Of a stretch of 20,193 nt of DNA, positions 6,829 through 15,078 are shown one piece after another. The stretch comes from CAYHBO01 sp964354855 (GTDB lineage Bacteria; Babelota; Babeliae; Babelales; RVW-14), in the NCBI GenBank assembly GCA_964354855.1, contig CAYHBO010000029.1, positions 1 to 20,193 of the forward strand, given 5' to 3'. Position numbers and translations under genes: made by a program. The notes under the pieces are model-generated. The model was given only the letters and a program-made list of their open reading frames with translations, had not been told where the DNA came from and ran no database searches. Positions within the stretch are counted from its first letter, which is position 1, and every line of letters begins with the position of its first letter.

Positions 6829-7878
6829 TTACCTTACTATTTTAGTCATATCGTTTTTTTTTATCGGTTTTGTAGTGAATTCTATTGAGTCTTCAAGAAT
6901 ACCATATTTTTTAATGTCTATCTCAACGATTCCGTGATGAAACTTATGTAAGTTTCCGATATTAATAATTCGTCGTTGTTCTAAGAGTTCAAATGTTGAT
7001 TCTTGAGCAAGTTTTTCTTCACTTTTCTTAAAAATTGCTATGTAGCCTGTTGTATGTTGACGATCGTAGTCTGAGGTAATTGTTTCAATATCTATCTCAC
7101 CATAATCGTCAGGGTTGAGCGTTAATATTTTTGTTTTATTGAATCGCCACGATTCTAAATCATCTTTTTCTGTTGCAGATATTAAAGATTTTTGTGCTTT
7201 TTTTGAATAAGAAAAGCCGCAAATCAAGATTGTTTTGTTTGTATTGTTATGTACATAAAAATCAACTTCAGGCTTCTTCTTTTGTATTTTATTTTTTTCT
7301 ATAAGTTCAAATTCCAAGAATGGTTTTTTAAAGCCATAGTGTGCAGAATTGAGTGTAACCTTCTTTCCTTTGAGGTGATCAAGTATATCAAGGTCTATTT
7401 TTTCTGCATCATCGAGAAGTTCATAAATAGAATCATCAGCTTCTTTTTGTGTGCTGAAGACTCCAAGAACACCATAAATATTCTTTCTATCATCTTCATA
7501 AGTTATGCGGGGAATATTGATGATGGTGTTTTTCCCTATATCTATTGGGTAAATAGAAGATTTAATCCAGTGCCATCGACCGAGTACAACCCTTCTTATG
7601 TGGGTAAAACAGGTCACATAAATTTTTTTGCCAGTTAAATTTTCTACTTCAAAGTTTAGTTTGTTTTCTACAGATGGTTGAGGGGGCTGATTTTTGGTGA
7701 TTTCTTTTGGAATGGCTGCATTGTTTTCTTGAGCTATTGGTGGTGTTGCAGGTGTTACGAGTATTGGTGCAGGTACGGCTGTGACTACCGGTGTATTCTG
7801 CTGTTGTGCACACCCTACAACTAATAGAAGCGAGAGCCATATAACGATACTCGGGTAATGGTAAAATACCTTCTTCAT
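6829..7878 (-). CDS. Lipoprotein with two internal repeats, unknown function
   Basis: A 349-residue predicted lipoprotein. The signal peptide ends in a lipobox VVGC with Cys23. A Pro/Ala/Thr-rich linker covers residues 28-70. Two related domains follow. The first (about 74-184) begins LNFEVENLTGKKIYVTCF and ends near a YGF. The second (about 205-326) begins VDFYVHNNTNKTILICGF and ends near a YGI. Each has a tryptophan about 30 residues in, a segment with a YGV/GYI hydrophobic strand, and a LLDDAEKIDL or LLEQRRIINI block. I do not recognise the family. AAGGA lies about 8 nt before the ATG. The gene lies 57 nt downstream of dnaA and 9 nt ahead of rsmH, probably in one transcript. The domains may be beta-rich binding modules; this is inference. 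Confidence 0.85.
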   Translation of the reverse strand: MKKVFYHYPSIVIWLSLLLVVGCAQQQNTPVVTAVPAPILVTPATPPIAQENNAAIPKEITKNQPPQPSVENKLNFEVENLTGKKIYVTCFTHIRRVVLGRWHWIKSSIYPIDIGKNTIINIPRITYEDDRKNIYGVLGVFSTQKEADDSIYELLDDAEKIDLDILDHLKGKKVTLNSAHYGFKKPFLEFELIEKNKIQKKKPEVDFYVHNNTNKTILICGFSYSKKAQKSLISATEKDDLESWRFNKTKILTLNPDDYGEIDIETITSDYDRQHTTGYIAIFKKSEEKLAQESTFELLEQRRIINIGNLHKFHHGIVEIDIKKYGILEDSIEFTTKPIKKNDMTKIVR

Positions 7879-7935
7879 AATTATATTCCTTACGCTTCAT
7901 TCGTTTTATAATGCTGGATTGAAATCTTTTTCATG

Positions 7936-9441
7936 TTATCCCATTAATATTTTTTGTTCGATAGTTTTAAGATTTTGTGCAAATTCTGCATCGGTTTTGA
8001 GCATCCCATCAACTTTTCCTATGGCGTGAATAACGGTTGAGTGGTCCCTTCCTCCGATATAATCACCAATAGATTGAAGTGAATTAAAGGTGAATTTTTT
8101 CATAAAATAGAAGGTCATTTGTCGTATAGATGAAATGTTTTTGTTTCGTTTTTTAGACTTTATATCGATCGGTGATATGCCATAGTGTTTAGCAATGAGT
8201 TTTAAGATGTTATCAAATTGTATTCCATCTTTCTTTTTTTCATCATGAAGGTTGAGGAGTACTTTTTTTGCCATTTCTATGGTAATTGGTTGGTTGGTAA
8301 GGCTGGCAAAGGCACTGACACGTAGGAGGGCTCCTTCAAGCTCTCGAATGTTGGATAAGGCGCGAGAGGCGATAAAAAAGGAAACTTCATCATCAAGTGT
8401 AATGTTTTGTTTTGTTGCTTTTTTTCTGAGGATTGCAATTTTTGTTTCAAGATCAGGTATTTGAATGTCTGCTACAAGTCCCCATCCCATACGTGATTTA
8501 AGGCGACTTTGAAGGCCAATGATCTCATTGGGAAATGTGTCACTTGAAAGGATAATTTGTTTTTGCTGTTCATAAAGGTTGTTGAAAATATGGAAAAACA
8601 TTTCCTGTGTTTGTTCTTTATTTGAAAGAAATTGTACATCGTCGATTAGGAGAAGATCGAGATCTTGGTATTTTTTTCGAAATTTTGCGGAGCGATCAAA
8701 GCGAATTGAGTTAATAAACTCATTAACAAAGTTATCAGTTGATTCATAGCGTATCTTTGCGTTTGGATAACGTTTAATAACCTCATTGCCCAGTGCATGA
8801 AGAAGATGGGTTTTTCCAAGTCCGGTTCCCCCATAAATAAACATTGGGTTATAAATGTTGCCAAGGTTATCAATAATAGCATATGCGGCTGCATGTGCGA
8901 GCGAGTTTGTTGGACCAACAATAAAGTTATCAAAAGTGTATAGTTCATTAAGATTGTTATTGTACTTTTCTCGATCTTTCCCATAGTTGTTTTGTACCAC
9001 TACTAGCGTGCACGGTTCTTTTGCTGTGTTGGTATTGTTGGGTTTCGGCTTACTTGTGAAGTTATTTGTAATGTTATTACTTATATTGGTTTTTTGTGGT
9101 TCTGGTTTTTTTATGGGTTGAAAACGAGTTGTTTTAAAATTCATTGGTTGATCGTGTGCAACGGAAGCTGGAATAATTGTTTTTTGATTGATTTGGCTTT
9201 TGTTCCCAATTTGAATATTAATGGCATTATGGTGGAGTAATCGTGATAAATGCGTGTTTAACAGTAATAGGTAATGTTCTTGAATCCATTTACTCACAAA
9301 CTGATTTGGGGCTTCAAGGATAACTTTACCCGATTCAGAGTCCCAATGCTTGAATGTGACAGCTTTAAACCATGTTTCAACAACTTGGCTGCCAGCTTCT
9401 TCTTTTATGATTTTTAAAAACTCTTCCCAGATCAGTTGCAC
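7936..9441 (-). CDS. dnaA: Chromosomal replication initiator protein DnaA
   Basis: DnaA binds origin DnaA boxes and opens the duplex in its ATP form. All four domains are visible in 501 residues. Domain I (1-80) begins MQLIWEEFLKIIKEE. Domain II is a long Asn/Thr/Lys-rich linker (about 81-160). The AAA+ domain III has Walker A GGTGLGKT (204-211), Walker B LLLIDD (263-268), sensor 1 LSSD (298-301), the arginine-finger region GLQSRL and the sensor 2 helix with RELEGAL. Domain IV has the DNA-binding signature GGRDHSTVIHA (463-473). The start is GTG at 9441, supported by AAGGA about 10 nt upstream and by the normal N-terminal sequence. Neither dnaN nor rpmH is adjacent, and I found no consensus DnaA boxes in the flanking gaps. 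Confidence 0.97.
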   Translation of the reverse strand: MQLIWEEFLKIIKEEAGSQVVETWFKAVTFKHWDSESGKVILEAPNQFVSKWIQEHYLLLLNTHLSRLLHHNAINIQIGNKSQINQKTIIPASVAHDQPMNFKTTRFQPIKKPEPQKTNISNNITNNFTSKPKPNNTNTAKEPCTLVVVQNNYGKDREKYNNNLNELYTFDNFIVGPTNSLAHAAAYAIIDNLGNIYNPMFIYGGTGLGKTHLLHALGNEVIKRYPNAKIRYESTDNFVNEFINSIRFDRSAKFRKKYQDLDLLLIDDVQFLSNKEQTQEMFFHIFNNLYEQQKQIILSSDTFPNEIIGLQSRLKSRMGWGLVADIQIPDLETKIAILRKKATKQNITLDDEVSFFIASRALSNIRELEGALLRVSAFASLTNQPITIEMAKKVLLNLHDEKKKDGIQFDNILKLIAKHYGISPIDIKSKKRNKNISSIRQMTFYFMKKFTFNSLQSIGDYIGGRDHSTVIHAIGKVDGMLKTDAEFAQNLKTIEQKILMG

Positions 9442-9545
9442 TGTCTAAGTATCCTTCGGTGAATTAATTTAATTTTATGGTAAGGTCATGACTAGTCGTT
9501 GAGATTTTCTAAGGAACAGTATAGCAAAGGGCTTGGAGGTTGTGT

Positions 9546-10214
9546 ATGAAAAGGTTTTCTTACTCGATAGTTTTTTTTCTGAGTATTGTTTTTTTGGGAT
9601 GTGGAAAAAAAGAGGTAAAAGGGAATAAAAAATTAGCACAAAATTATTTTAAATTGGCTTATGTCGAACTTTCAGATCCTCACGTTGGAATCTATCACTA
9701 CAAAAAAGCACTTGGTTATGTAGAAGAGGCGCTTGTGCAAGATAGAAATGCTCAGTATCTGGGGATGAAAGCAACCCTGCTCTTTAAACTTGGTCAAAAT
9801 ACTGAGAGCCTGGATTTTTATGAGCAAGCATTAGGATGTTGTAACGATGCTTGTCTTAAGACTGAAATAACTAATAACTATGCCTGTCTGTTGGCTCAGC
9901 TTGGTGATTATGATAAGGCCTCTGGGTTGTTTAAGTTTCTAAGCATTGATCGGTATTATTTAACCCCAGAAGTGGCCTTGGTAAATCTCGGTAAAATGAG
10001 CGTTGAAAAAAAAGACTATAAACAGGCGCAGTGCTATTTCCAACAGGCGGTAACTATGGTCCCAAGTTATCTTGATGCACATTTTTTCTTAGCCTGGTCC
10101 GCTTATCTTAATAAAGATGTAGTATTAGCAAAACAGGAAGTTAAGACGCTGTTATATCTTGATCCTGATTGTAAGATGGCGCATCAGCTTGAACAACAAT
10201 GGGGAATCGTTTAG
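9546..10214 (+). CDS. TPR lipoprotein, PilF/PilW-like
   Basis: A predicted lipoprotein of 222 residues with a lipobox FLGC (Cys19) and several tetratricopeptide repeats: near residues 30-60, 68-90, 102-130, 140-165 and 170-200. The block TNNYACLLAQLGDYDKASGLF, followed by a TPEVALVNLGKM segment, resembles PilF/PilW. Those outer-membrane TPR lipoproteins help assemble the type IV pilus secretin. No other pilus gene is in the window, so the role is an inference from sequence pattern; a generic TPR lipoprotein is the alternative. The ATG at 9546 is preferred over an in-frame TTG at 9540 because GGAGG (9535-9539) is 6 nt upstream of the ATG. The gene diverges from dnaA across about 100 bp. Confidence 0.85.
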   Translation: MKRFSYSIVFFLSIVFLGCGKKEVKGNKKLAQNYFKLAYVELSDPHVGIYHYKKALGYVEEALVQDRNAQYLGMKATLLFKLGQNTESLDFYEQALGCCNDACLKTEITNNYACLLAQLGDYDKASGLFKFLSIDRYYLTPEVALVNLGKMSVEKKDYKQAQCYFQQAVTMVPSYLDAHFFLAWSAYLNKDVVLAKQEVKTLLYLDPDCKMAHQLEQQWGIV

Positions 10215-10312
10215 TAATCAATCATTTTTGTACCGGTTTTAATAAAGTCTTTGTTTTTTATTTTAAATATTTTATATTTGTATTATATTAATTATAAAAC
10301 AAGGGATAGATG

Positions 10313-10870
10313 ATGATTGGTCTTATGCTTCGACTTTTTATTGTGGTGGTTTGTGGTCTTATGTTAAGAGGTCTTTTTGCTGAAGGTACTTATGAACCGG
10401 TTATTTTAAGCCTTGTTGCTGAGCAAGGAGACTCAAATAGCGTAAATCAGATGATGAGTCCTATTGGTTCTGGTGTTATGGAGATTAAAGGTGAAAAAGA
10501 TTTTAATAGGCTTTTCTTAATCTCACGTATTCAAAAACGACCTATGGTTATCTGTTTCTTGTCGTCTCAAGCCAGTAAAGAGACATCTGAAGAAGGGCAA
10601 TCATTGGGGATGAAAAGTAGCTTTTCTGAAATAGTTACTGAAGGAAAGTTTAGTAATTTGTTGTATGCCCTTGTCGATATCAGTGCTAATTCAGAAACGG
10701 CTAAAGTTTTTGATCGGTTTTTGGTGTTAACTAAGATGAAAAAAGATGAAGTTCAATTGCCGCTTACCGGTTTTTTGGTTGGGGATCGTTTGCTTTTGCC
10801 CATGAACTCTGGGGCTATGACCGTTGATGGGTTACGTGCCTTTATTGCTTCTAAGATTGTGCGTCAATAG
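10313..10870 (+). CDS. Small exported protein, possible thioredoxin-like fold
   Basis: About 185 residues with a signal peptide (hydrophobic core, likely cleavage after LFA near residue 23). The mature part shows a pattern reminiscent of thioredoxin-like proteins. It has an alpha segment KDFNRLFLISRIQKR and a strand PMVICFLSS where the active site would be. Later come a strand LLYALVDISAN, then a proline-containing strand LPLTGFLVGDRLL and a C-terminal helix. There is no CXXC motif, so redox activity is unlikely if the fold is right. ATG codons lie at 10310 and 10313; AAGGG at 10301-10305 is better spaced for the second. The 95-bp gap upstream is very AT-rich. I cannot assign a function. Confidence 0.75.
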   Translation: MIGLMLRLFIVVVCGLMLRGLFAEGTYEPVILSLVAEQGDSNSVNQMMSPIGSGVMEIKGEKDFNRLFLISRIQKRPMVICFLSSQASKETSEEGQSLGMKSSFSEIVTEGKFSNLLYALVDISANSETAKVFDRFLVLTKMKKDEVQLPLTGFLVGDRLLLPMNSGAMTVDGLRAFIASKIVRQ

Positions 10871-10950
10871 TCATGTTTCACTAAAAATTGTATAGATTTT
10901 ATAAAAACATTATTCTCTATGGATGTTTAATTCATTAAAAAGGAGATAGT

Positions 10951-13062
10951 GTGCGTTATATAAATCATATTTTTTTTATTGGAGCTTCAGTTATGTTACT
11001 GAGTTGTAGAAGTGCTGCGGATAAGAAGGCAGACTGGATTAAAGAGTATCCGGAGGCGATGGGGCAAGGAATTGATACGATTGATAATCTTACTAGGCTT
11101 TTCCCAAAATCATCTGAGCAAATAAAAGCATGGACTGAAGCGAGTATGCAGTTAGCTCGTCAGGAGCTTGATGTAATGTTGACGATTCCTGGAAGTGAAC
11201 GAACTTTTAATAATACCGTACGAGCATTGGATCATTCTCAGAGTAAAATGTCACGTTTTGCAAGTCTTGCAGAATTAGCGAGCATGACGAATCCTGATAA
11301 AGAGATGCGTGATGCTGGTCATGTTGCATCTACTGAGTTGAGTCAATTTTCGGTTGATCTTTATTTAAATCCTGATCTTTATAGAGCTTTCCATGAATAT
11401 TATGATCATAACGGAAAAACTGAAAATTTAACCGATGAAGAACGTTATTACTTAGAAGAGTCGATGAGTGATCTTAAGCGATCAGGTCTTGCTTTACCAC
11501 CTGAAAAACTTTCGCAAGTAAAACAGCTTAAAAAAGATATGGCACAGATTGGTAATGATTTCTCATTAAATATTGCAACCGACATGCCCACCATCAAAGT
11601 TGGATTGAATGATTTAAAGGGTATTAATTCAGACATGATTGCTTCTTTAAAAAAAGATGGCGTTTTGTATGTTCTCGGTGTTGATTACCCAACTTACTTT
11701 GAAGTAATGGAAAAATGTCAGGTTGCAGCGACACGACGTGCGATGTATTTTGCCTTTAATAATCGCGCTTATCCAAAGAATGATCCACTATTAAAAGATC
11801 TTTTCAAAAAACGTGACGAAGTTGCGAAATTGCTTGGTTATAAAAACTTTGCTTCGCTTGATATTGATAACACCATGGCCAAGACAGAGGCTCAGGTAGA
11901 AAGATTCTTACAAAATCTTGCCTCAATTGCATCAAAAAAATGTCGCAAAGAACTTGCTGTTTTATCTGCCCAGATGCCAGATGGGGCTGAATTGACCAAA
12001 GACGGTTTGTTGCATGCCTGGGACTATATGTACGTGCATGCGGCTTATAAGCAAGCTAACTTTGACATAGATGAATCAAAAATTGCAGAGTATTTTCCGG
12101 TTCAAAAAGCATTGGATGGAATGTTTGCTATTTACCAAAACTTTCTTGGTCTTACCTTTAAAGAAATTAAGCCAAGTTGGGCATGGCATGAAGAGGTACG
12201 TTTAATTGAAGTGTATTGTACTGAGACCAATAAATTTCTTGGGCATCTTTTATTAGATCTTTATCCTCGAGATAATAAATATACTCATGCTTGTTATGTT
12301 CCTTTGGTTCCATCATTTAAGGTTAATGGAGTGAATACACCATCAGTTGGGGTAGTGATTGCTAACTTCCCGAGACCTTCGGGCGATAAGCCAGCTTTAC
12401 TTAAACACGCTGATGTTGAAACTTTCTTTCATGAATTTGGCCATGCTATGCATGGAGTGCTGGGAAGAACAGAGATGGCAGGGATGGCTGGAACATCAGT
12501 AAAAACTGATTATGTTGAGATGCCGTCACAGATGTTTGAAGAGTGGATGCTTGAGTCGGAGATTCTCAAAAAAATAAGTAGTCATTATAAAACGGGTGAG
12601 CCATTGCCTGATGAAATTATCCAAAAGAAAATTGAGCTTAAAAAGTTTGATTCAGGATTCTTTGTGGTACGTCAGTGTATGCTTGCGTTCTTGTCATTGA
12701 ACTTAGGTCAGGCTGATAAACATGCACTTGATCCAGCGGCTTTATGGCGTGCACAATTTGAGAAGTATATGAGTGGCCTGATTCGATTTGAGCCGGAAGC
12801 TCATCAGCATGCAGCATTTGGTCACTTAGCAGCTTCAAACTATGCTTCTAAGTACTATGGTTACATGTGGTCAAAGGTTTTTGCTGTGGATATTTTTGCT
12901 GAAGTTAAAAAGCATGGAATTCTTAATAAAGAAATTGGTCAACGTGTTGCTCAAGGGTTACTTGGTAAAGGCGGTAGTATTGATCCTGAGATCTTGCTTC
13001 ATACATTCTTGGGACGTGATCCTAATCAAGAAGCATTCTTACACGATCTTGGTTTGCAATAA
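10951..13062 (+). CDS. M3-family zinc oligopeptidase with lipobox
   Basis: A 703-residue metallopeptidase of the thimet oligopeptidase/Dcp family, which cleaves short peptides. The zinc site is His494-Glu-Phe-Gly-His498, with the third ligand probably Glu523 in TDYVEMPSQ. The C-terminal substrate-binding block HAAFGHLAASNYASKYYGYMWS is typical, although AASNY replaces the common GGY. The N-terminus is a signal peptide with a lipobox LLSC (Cys19), so the enzyme is predicted to be membrane-anchored in the envelope. Many M3 enzymes are cytosolic, but exported members are known. The start is GTG at 10951 with AGGAG 5 nt upstream. An intrinsic terminator follows at 13077-13106. It may degrade peptides taken from the environment or host; that role is inference. 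Confidence 0.92.
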   Translation: MRYINHIFFIGASVMLLSCRSAADKKADWIKEYPEAMGQGIDTIDNLTRLFPKSSEQIKAWTEASMQLARQELDVMLTIPGSERTFNNTVRALDHSQSKMSRFASLAELASMTNPDKEMRDAGHVASTELSQFSVDLYLNPDLYRAFHEYYDHNGKTENLTDEERYYLEESMSDLKRSGLALPPEKLSQVKQLKKDMAQIGNDFSLNIATDMPTIKVGLNDLKGINSDMIASLKKDGVLYVLGVDYPTYFEVMEKCQVAATRRAMYFAFNNRAYPKNDPLLKDLFKKRDEVAKLLGYKNFASLDIDNTMAKTEAQVERFLQNLASIASKKCRKELAVLSAQMPDGAELTKDGLLHAWDYMYVHAAYKQANFDIDESKIAEYFPVQKALDGMFAIYQNFLGLTFKEIKPSWAWHEEVRLIEVYCTETNKFLGHLLLDLYPRDNKYTHACYVPLVPSFKVNGVNTPSVGVVIANFPRPSGDKPALLKHADVETFFHEFGHAMHGVLGRTEMAGMAGTSVKTDYVEMPSQMFEEWMLESEILKKISSHYKTGEPLPDEIIQKKIELKKFDSGFFVVRQCMLAFLSLNLGQADKHALDPAALWRAQFEKYMSGLIRFEPEAHQHAAFGHLAASNYASKYYGYMWSKVFAVDIFAEVKKHGILNKEIGQRVAQGLLGKGGSIDPEILLHTFLGRDPNQEAFLHDLGLQ

Positions 13063-13076
13063 CCTTGGCGTTTAAT

Positions 13077-13106
13077 AAAAAAGGGCACGTTAACGTGCCC
13101 TTTTTT
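13077..13106. terminator. Bidirectional intrinsic terminator
   Basis: GGGCACGTTAACGTGCCC (13083-13100) is a perfect palindrome with 7-bp arms and a TTAA loop. It is preceded by six A and followed by six T. It can end the M3 peptidase transcript on the plus strand and the paired-lipoprotein transcript on the minus strand. Confidence 0.95.
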
Positions 13107-13131
13107 ATTGATTCAAATTGATTAGTATCGA

Positions 13132-13485
13132 CTATTTATGCTCAAATGCTCGATATTCCATCATTTCATCATATTCTTCATGATTATCATGACAGATGCA
13201 TTTGTGACGAGCGCACTTTTCGCATTTGTTCTTCTTTGGTGCTTTTTTCTTTATCTTGATCACCTTTTCTTGTGCTTTTCTTGGTGCGGCTTCTGGAGCT
13301 TTTCTTGGTGCGGCTTCTTGAGCTTTTTTCGGTGCGGCTTCTGGTGCTTTTTCTTTTTCTAAATGGTGGCATTTACGTTCGGAACTCTCTGCGGATGATC
13401 CATTTTTACCACACCCTGTAAGGGTAACTGCGGCTAGGATAATGAGCATTGAGGTCATTATTTTTTTTCTAAAAAGTTCGAACAT
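13132..13485 (-). CDS. Lipoprotein with Ala/Pro/Lys repeats and Cys/His tail
   Basis: A 117-residue predicted lipoprotein with lipobox LTGC. After the Cys comes a short Ser-rich linker. Roughly three and a half 8-residue repeats of the type APEAAPRK/AQEAAPRK follow (24-bp period, about 13270-13345), then a basic IKIKKKAPKK stretch. The C-terminal cluster CEKCARHKCICHDNHEE could bind a metal ion. The tail is acidic. The first 30 residues resemble those of the neighbouring His/Lys-rich lipoprotein. The ATG at 13485 is chosen over an in-frame GTG at 13500 because that GTG overlaps the GGAG ribosome site serving the ATG. The neighbour gene ends 19 nt upstream. The function is unknown; metal binding is a suggestion from composition. 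Confidence 0.75.
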   Translation of the reverse strand: MFELFRKKIMTSMLIILAAVTLTGCGKNGSSAESSERKCHHLEKEKAPEAAPKKAQEAAPRKAPEAAPRKAQEKVIKIKKKAPKKNKCEKCARHKCICHDNHEEYDEMMEYRAFEHK

Positions 13486-13504
13486 AATGATTTTCTCCAC
13501 TTAA

Positions 13505-13777
13505 TTATTTATGGTCGTCATGGTCCATTTCATGGTTTTTGTCATGTTTTGCATGCTTAGCTTTCTTTTCATGCTTAGCTTTTTTTTCGTGTTTAGCTTT
13601 TTTTTCGTGTTTAGCTTTTTTTGCATGTTTTTCATGTTTTACATGCTTAGCTTTCTTTTCATGCTTGGCATGTTCTTCGTGGTGTTCGCCTTTTTTTGCG
13701 CAACCAGATATTGCAACTACTGCAGCCAAGAGAGCAAGCATTGAAGCGTACATTGTTTTTTTCATTGATTCGAACAT
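13505..13777 (-). CDS. His/Lys-rich repeat lipoprotein
   Basis: A 90-residue predicted lipoprotein with lipobox ISGC. The mature part is almost wholly His, Lys, Ala and Glu. It has 6-residue units AKHEKK repeated in tandem (18-bp period, roughly 13555-13640), and ends in a His/Asp-rich tail. The start at 13777 has AGGAG about 7 nt upstream, which makes the longer open frame to 13852 unlikely. The N-terminal 28 residues align with the next gene (both begin MFE, with SML, LAAV and a lipobox Cys). A possible promoter lies at 13803-13829 (TATAAT with TTACAC, but only a 15-bp spacer). His-rich lipoproteins often buffer metals, and Lys-rich tails can bind acidic polymers; both are inferences. Confidence 0.75.
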   Translation of the reverse strand: MFESMKKTMYASMLALLAAVVAISGCAKKGEHHEEHAKHEKKAKHVKHEKHAKKAKHEKKAKHEKKAKHEKKAKHAKHDKNHEMDHDDHK

Positions 13778-13869
13778 AGGGTTCTCCTTTGTTATGGTTA
13801 TAATTATATTCACGATATTGCGAGTGTAACTCCATCTTTTTTTATAGCACAAGAGTTTTGTTTCTTGGG

Positions 13870-14106
13870 TTACTTTTCAAGATTAATATGTCGGGTGTCA
13901 ATAAGCTCTATGCCGTTGTTTTTTTTACTAAATGCTTTTTTTTGGTTGTTATTAGCTGGAAGAGTAACATCATATTCTTGGGAATATGGATCGTTATGAT
14001 GAATAACTGCAGGCATCTTGTTTGTCTGATCTTTTGTGCATGCTGATAATAGTGTTATAAGCGTGCATAGTCCCATCAGTAATATATGTTTTTGATTATA
14101 GAACAT
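13870..14106 (-). CDS. Small lipoprotein, unknown function
   Basis: A 78-residue predicted lipoprotein with a hydrophobic signal peptide ending in lipobox LSAC. The mature part of about 55 residues is polar (Asn, Lys, His-rich), with no motif I recognise. An in-frame ATG at 14121 would add five residues. The start at 14106 is preferred because GGGGA lies about 9 nt before it, while the outer ATG has no ribosome site. It follows the exported orphan gene at 14135 closely on the same strand, so the two may be co-transcribed. Confidence 0.65.
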   Translation of the reverse strand: MFYNQKHILLMGLCTLITLLSACTKDQTNKMPAVIHHNDPYSQEYDVTLPANNNQKKAFSKKNNGIELIDTRHINLEK

Positions 14107-14134
14107 ACAATTTTTCCCCATAGTTTAATAAGTG

Positions 14135-14962
14135 TTACAATGTCTTAATAAGTACCTGCTTTGTGCCTTTGGTTGTATCAAATTTTTTCTCGGTTTTTAT
14201 TTGTTCAAAAAATGCTTTGTAATCGAGAGCTCTGAGCGAACATTCTTCTTTATCGATATCGCCAACAACTAAAAATGCAAAGGGTAAAATGCACTGTACG
14301 GTTTTGGTTGCCAGATCAGACTTAAGGTCTACAACAATGTTATTGATGTTGGTTAAAATAATAATGGTATTACGGGCAATGACATCACCAATGTTGGCGG
14401 GAACTTCGGTTATCTCCCAATAAACAACATCTTTATCTTCAGTCTTGACTGTGCTAGGAGGTTGGGTTGCAGGATCAACTTTAGAGTCAGTATCAGATTT
14501 CTTTGCTTGATCGACTTTTTTAGTAAACAGATAATATTTGGCTTTTTCTTTGAAGCAGCAGTTTTCAATGGTATTGCCATTGAATTTTTTTACTTCAATA
14601 TTGGCTGTTATTGCTACATAAATGTTATTGCTGTCAGGCCCTCTCAGTGGAAACGTTACTAACCCATGATGACTAGAAGAGCTGACATATCCTCCATAAA
14701 TAAAGCTGAATCCGCTAAGGCTAGGTTTGAGAAAGCTTTGAATAGTTGTCTGAGAAATATTTTGAGTCGTGTTGCTTGAAGGTGTTTTATTATCATTAGT
14801 TTGGGTTATTTCTTTTTCATAGGCTTGTTGAGCCGCTTGTCGCACTTCTAAAGGTGCATGTTTAAGTTGTAACACAAGGTCATTATCAGCACAAAGCGAG
14901 CCATATTCTATCAGTTTCATGATAAAAATAGTGGTGAGAAGGAATTTTTTTGTTATGATCAT
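14135..14962 (-). CDS. Exported protein of unknown function
   Basis: About 275 residues. The N-terminus has two lysines and a hydrophobic core, with a likely cleavage site near YGSLCA-DN. A polar Asn/Ser/Thr-rich stretch (about 55-75) follows. Next come a beta-rich middle part (FSFIYGGYVSSSSHH, IYVAITANIEVKKF), an acidic/Thr-rich linker (about 150-175) and a second beta-rich segment (NTIIILTNINNIVVDL, CILPFAFLVVGDI). I do not recognise a family. An ATG at 14962 is chosen over an in-frame GTG at 14971, which lacks a ribosome site; support for either is weak. The gene diverges from rsmG across about 115 bp. It probably leads a short transcript with the small lipoprotein downstream. Confidence 0.75.
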   Translation of the reverse strand: MIITKKFLLTTIFIMKLIEYGSLCADNDLVLQLKHAPLEVRQAAQQAYEKEITQTNDNKTPSSNTTQNISQTTIQSFLKPSLSGFSFIYGGYVSSSSHHGLVTFPLRGPDSNNIYVAITANIEVKKFNGNTIENCCFKEKAKYYLFTKKVDQAKKSDTDSKVDPATQPPSTVKTEDKDVVYWEITEVPANIGDVIARNTIIILTNINNIVVDLKSDLATKTVQCILPFAFLVVGDIDKEECSLRALDYKAFFEQIKTEKKFDTTKGTKQVLIKTL

Positions 14963-15078
14963 AATCTTCACTCGTTTAAACAGTTTAATAAACTTGCATT
15001 ACCATTATTTTACCAGTAATCTTTCAATTAAATCTACAATTTGAAATAAATTATAAAATAGACATGAAAAGGAACATT

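Noticed and set aside
7249..7638. 129-codon open frame on the plus strand
   Set aside because: It lies wholly inside the well-supported two-repeat lipoprotein gene on the other strand and has no recognisable features.
8646..8984. 112-codon minus-strand frame inside dnaA
   Set aside because: It overlaps the DnaA ATPase domain in another frame; DnaA is unmistakable.
9499..9525. Promoter TTGAGA/TATAGC for the TPR lipoprotein
   Set aside because: The spacer is only 15 bp and the -10 is weak, so it was not listed as a feature.
9442..9545. Replication origin beside dnaA
   Set aside because: I found no TTATCCACA-type boxes or AT-rich repeat array in this short gap.
13555..13640. Short tandem repeats suggesting a CRISPR array
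   Set aside because: The units are contiguous 18-bp repeats without spacers and keep the reading frame of the lipoprotein.
13511..13829. Plus-strand open frames rich in Phe, Ser, Cys opposite the His/Lys-rich lipoprotein
   Set aside because: They are antisense readings of an 18-bp coding repeat, lack a ribosome site and have no plausible protein composition.
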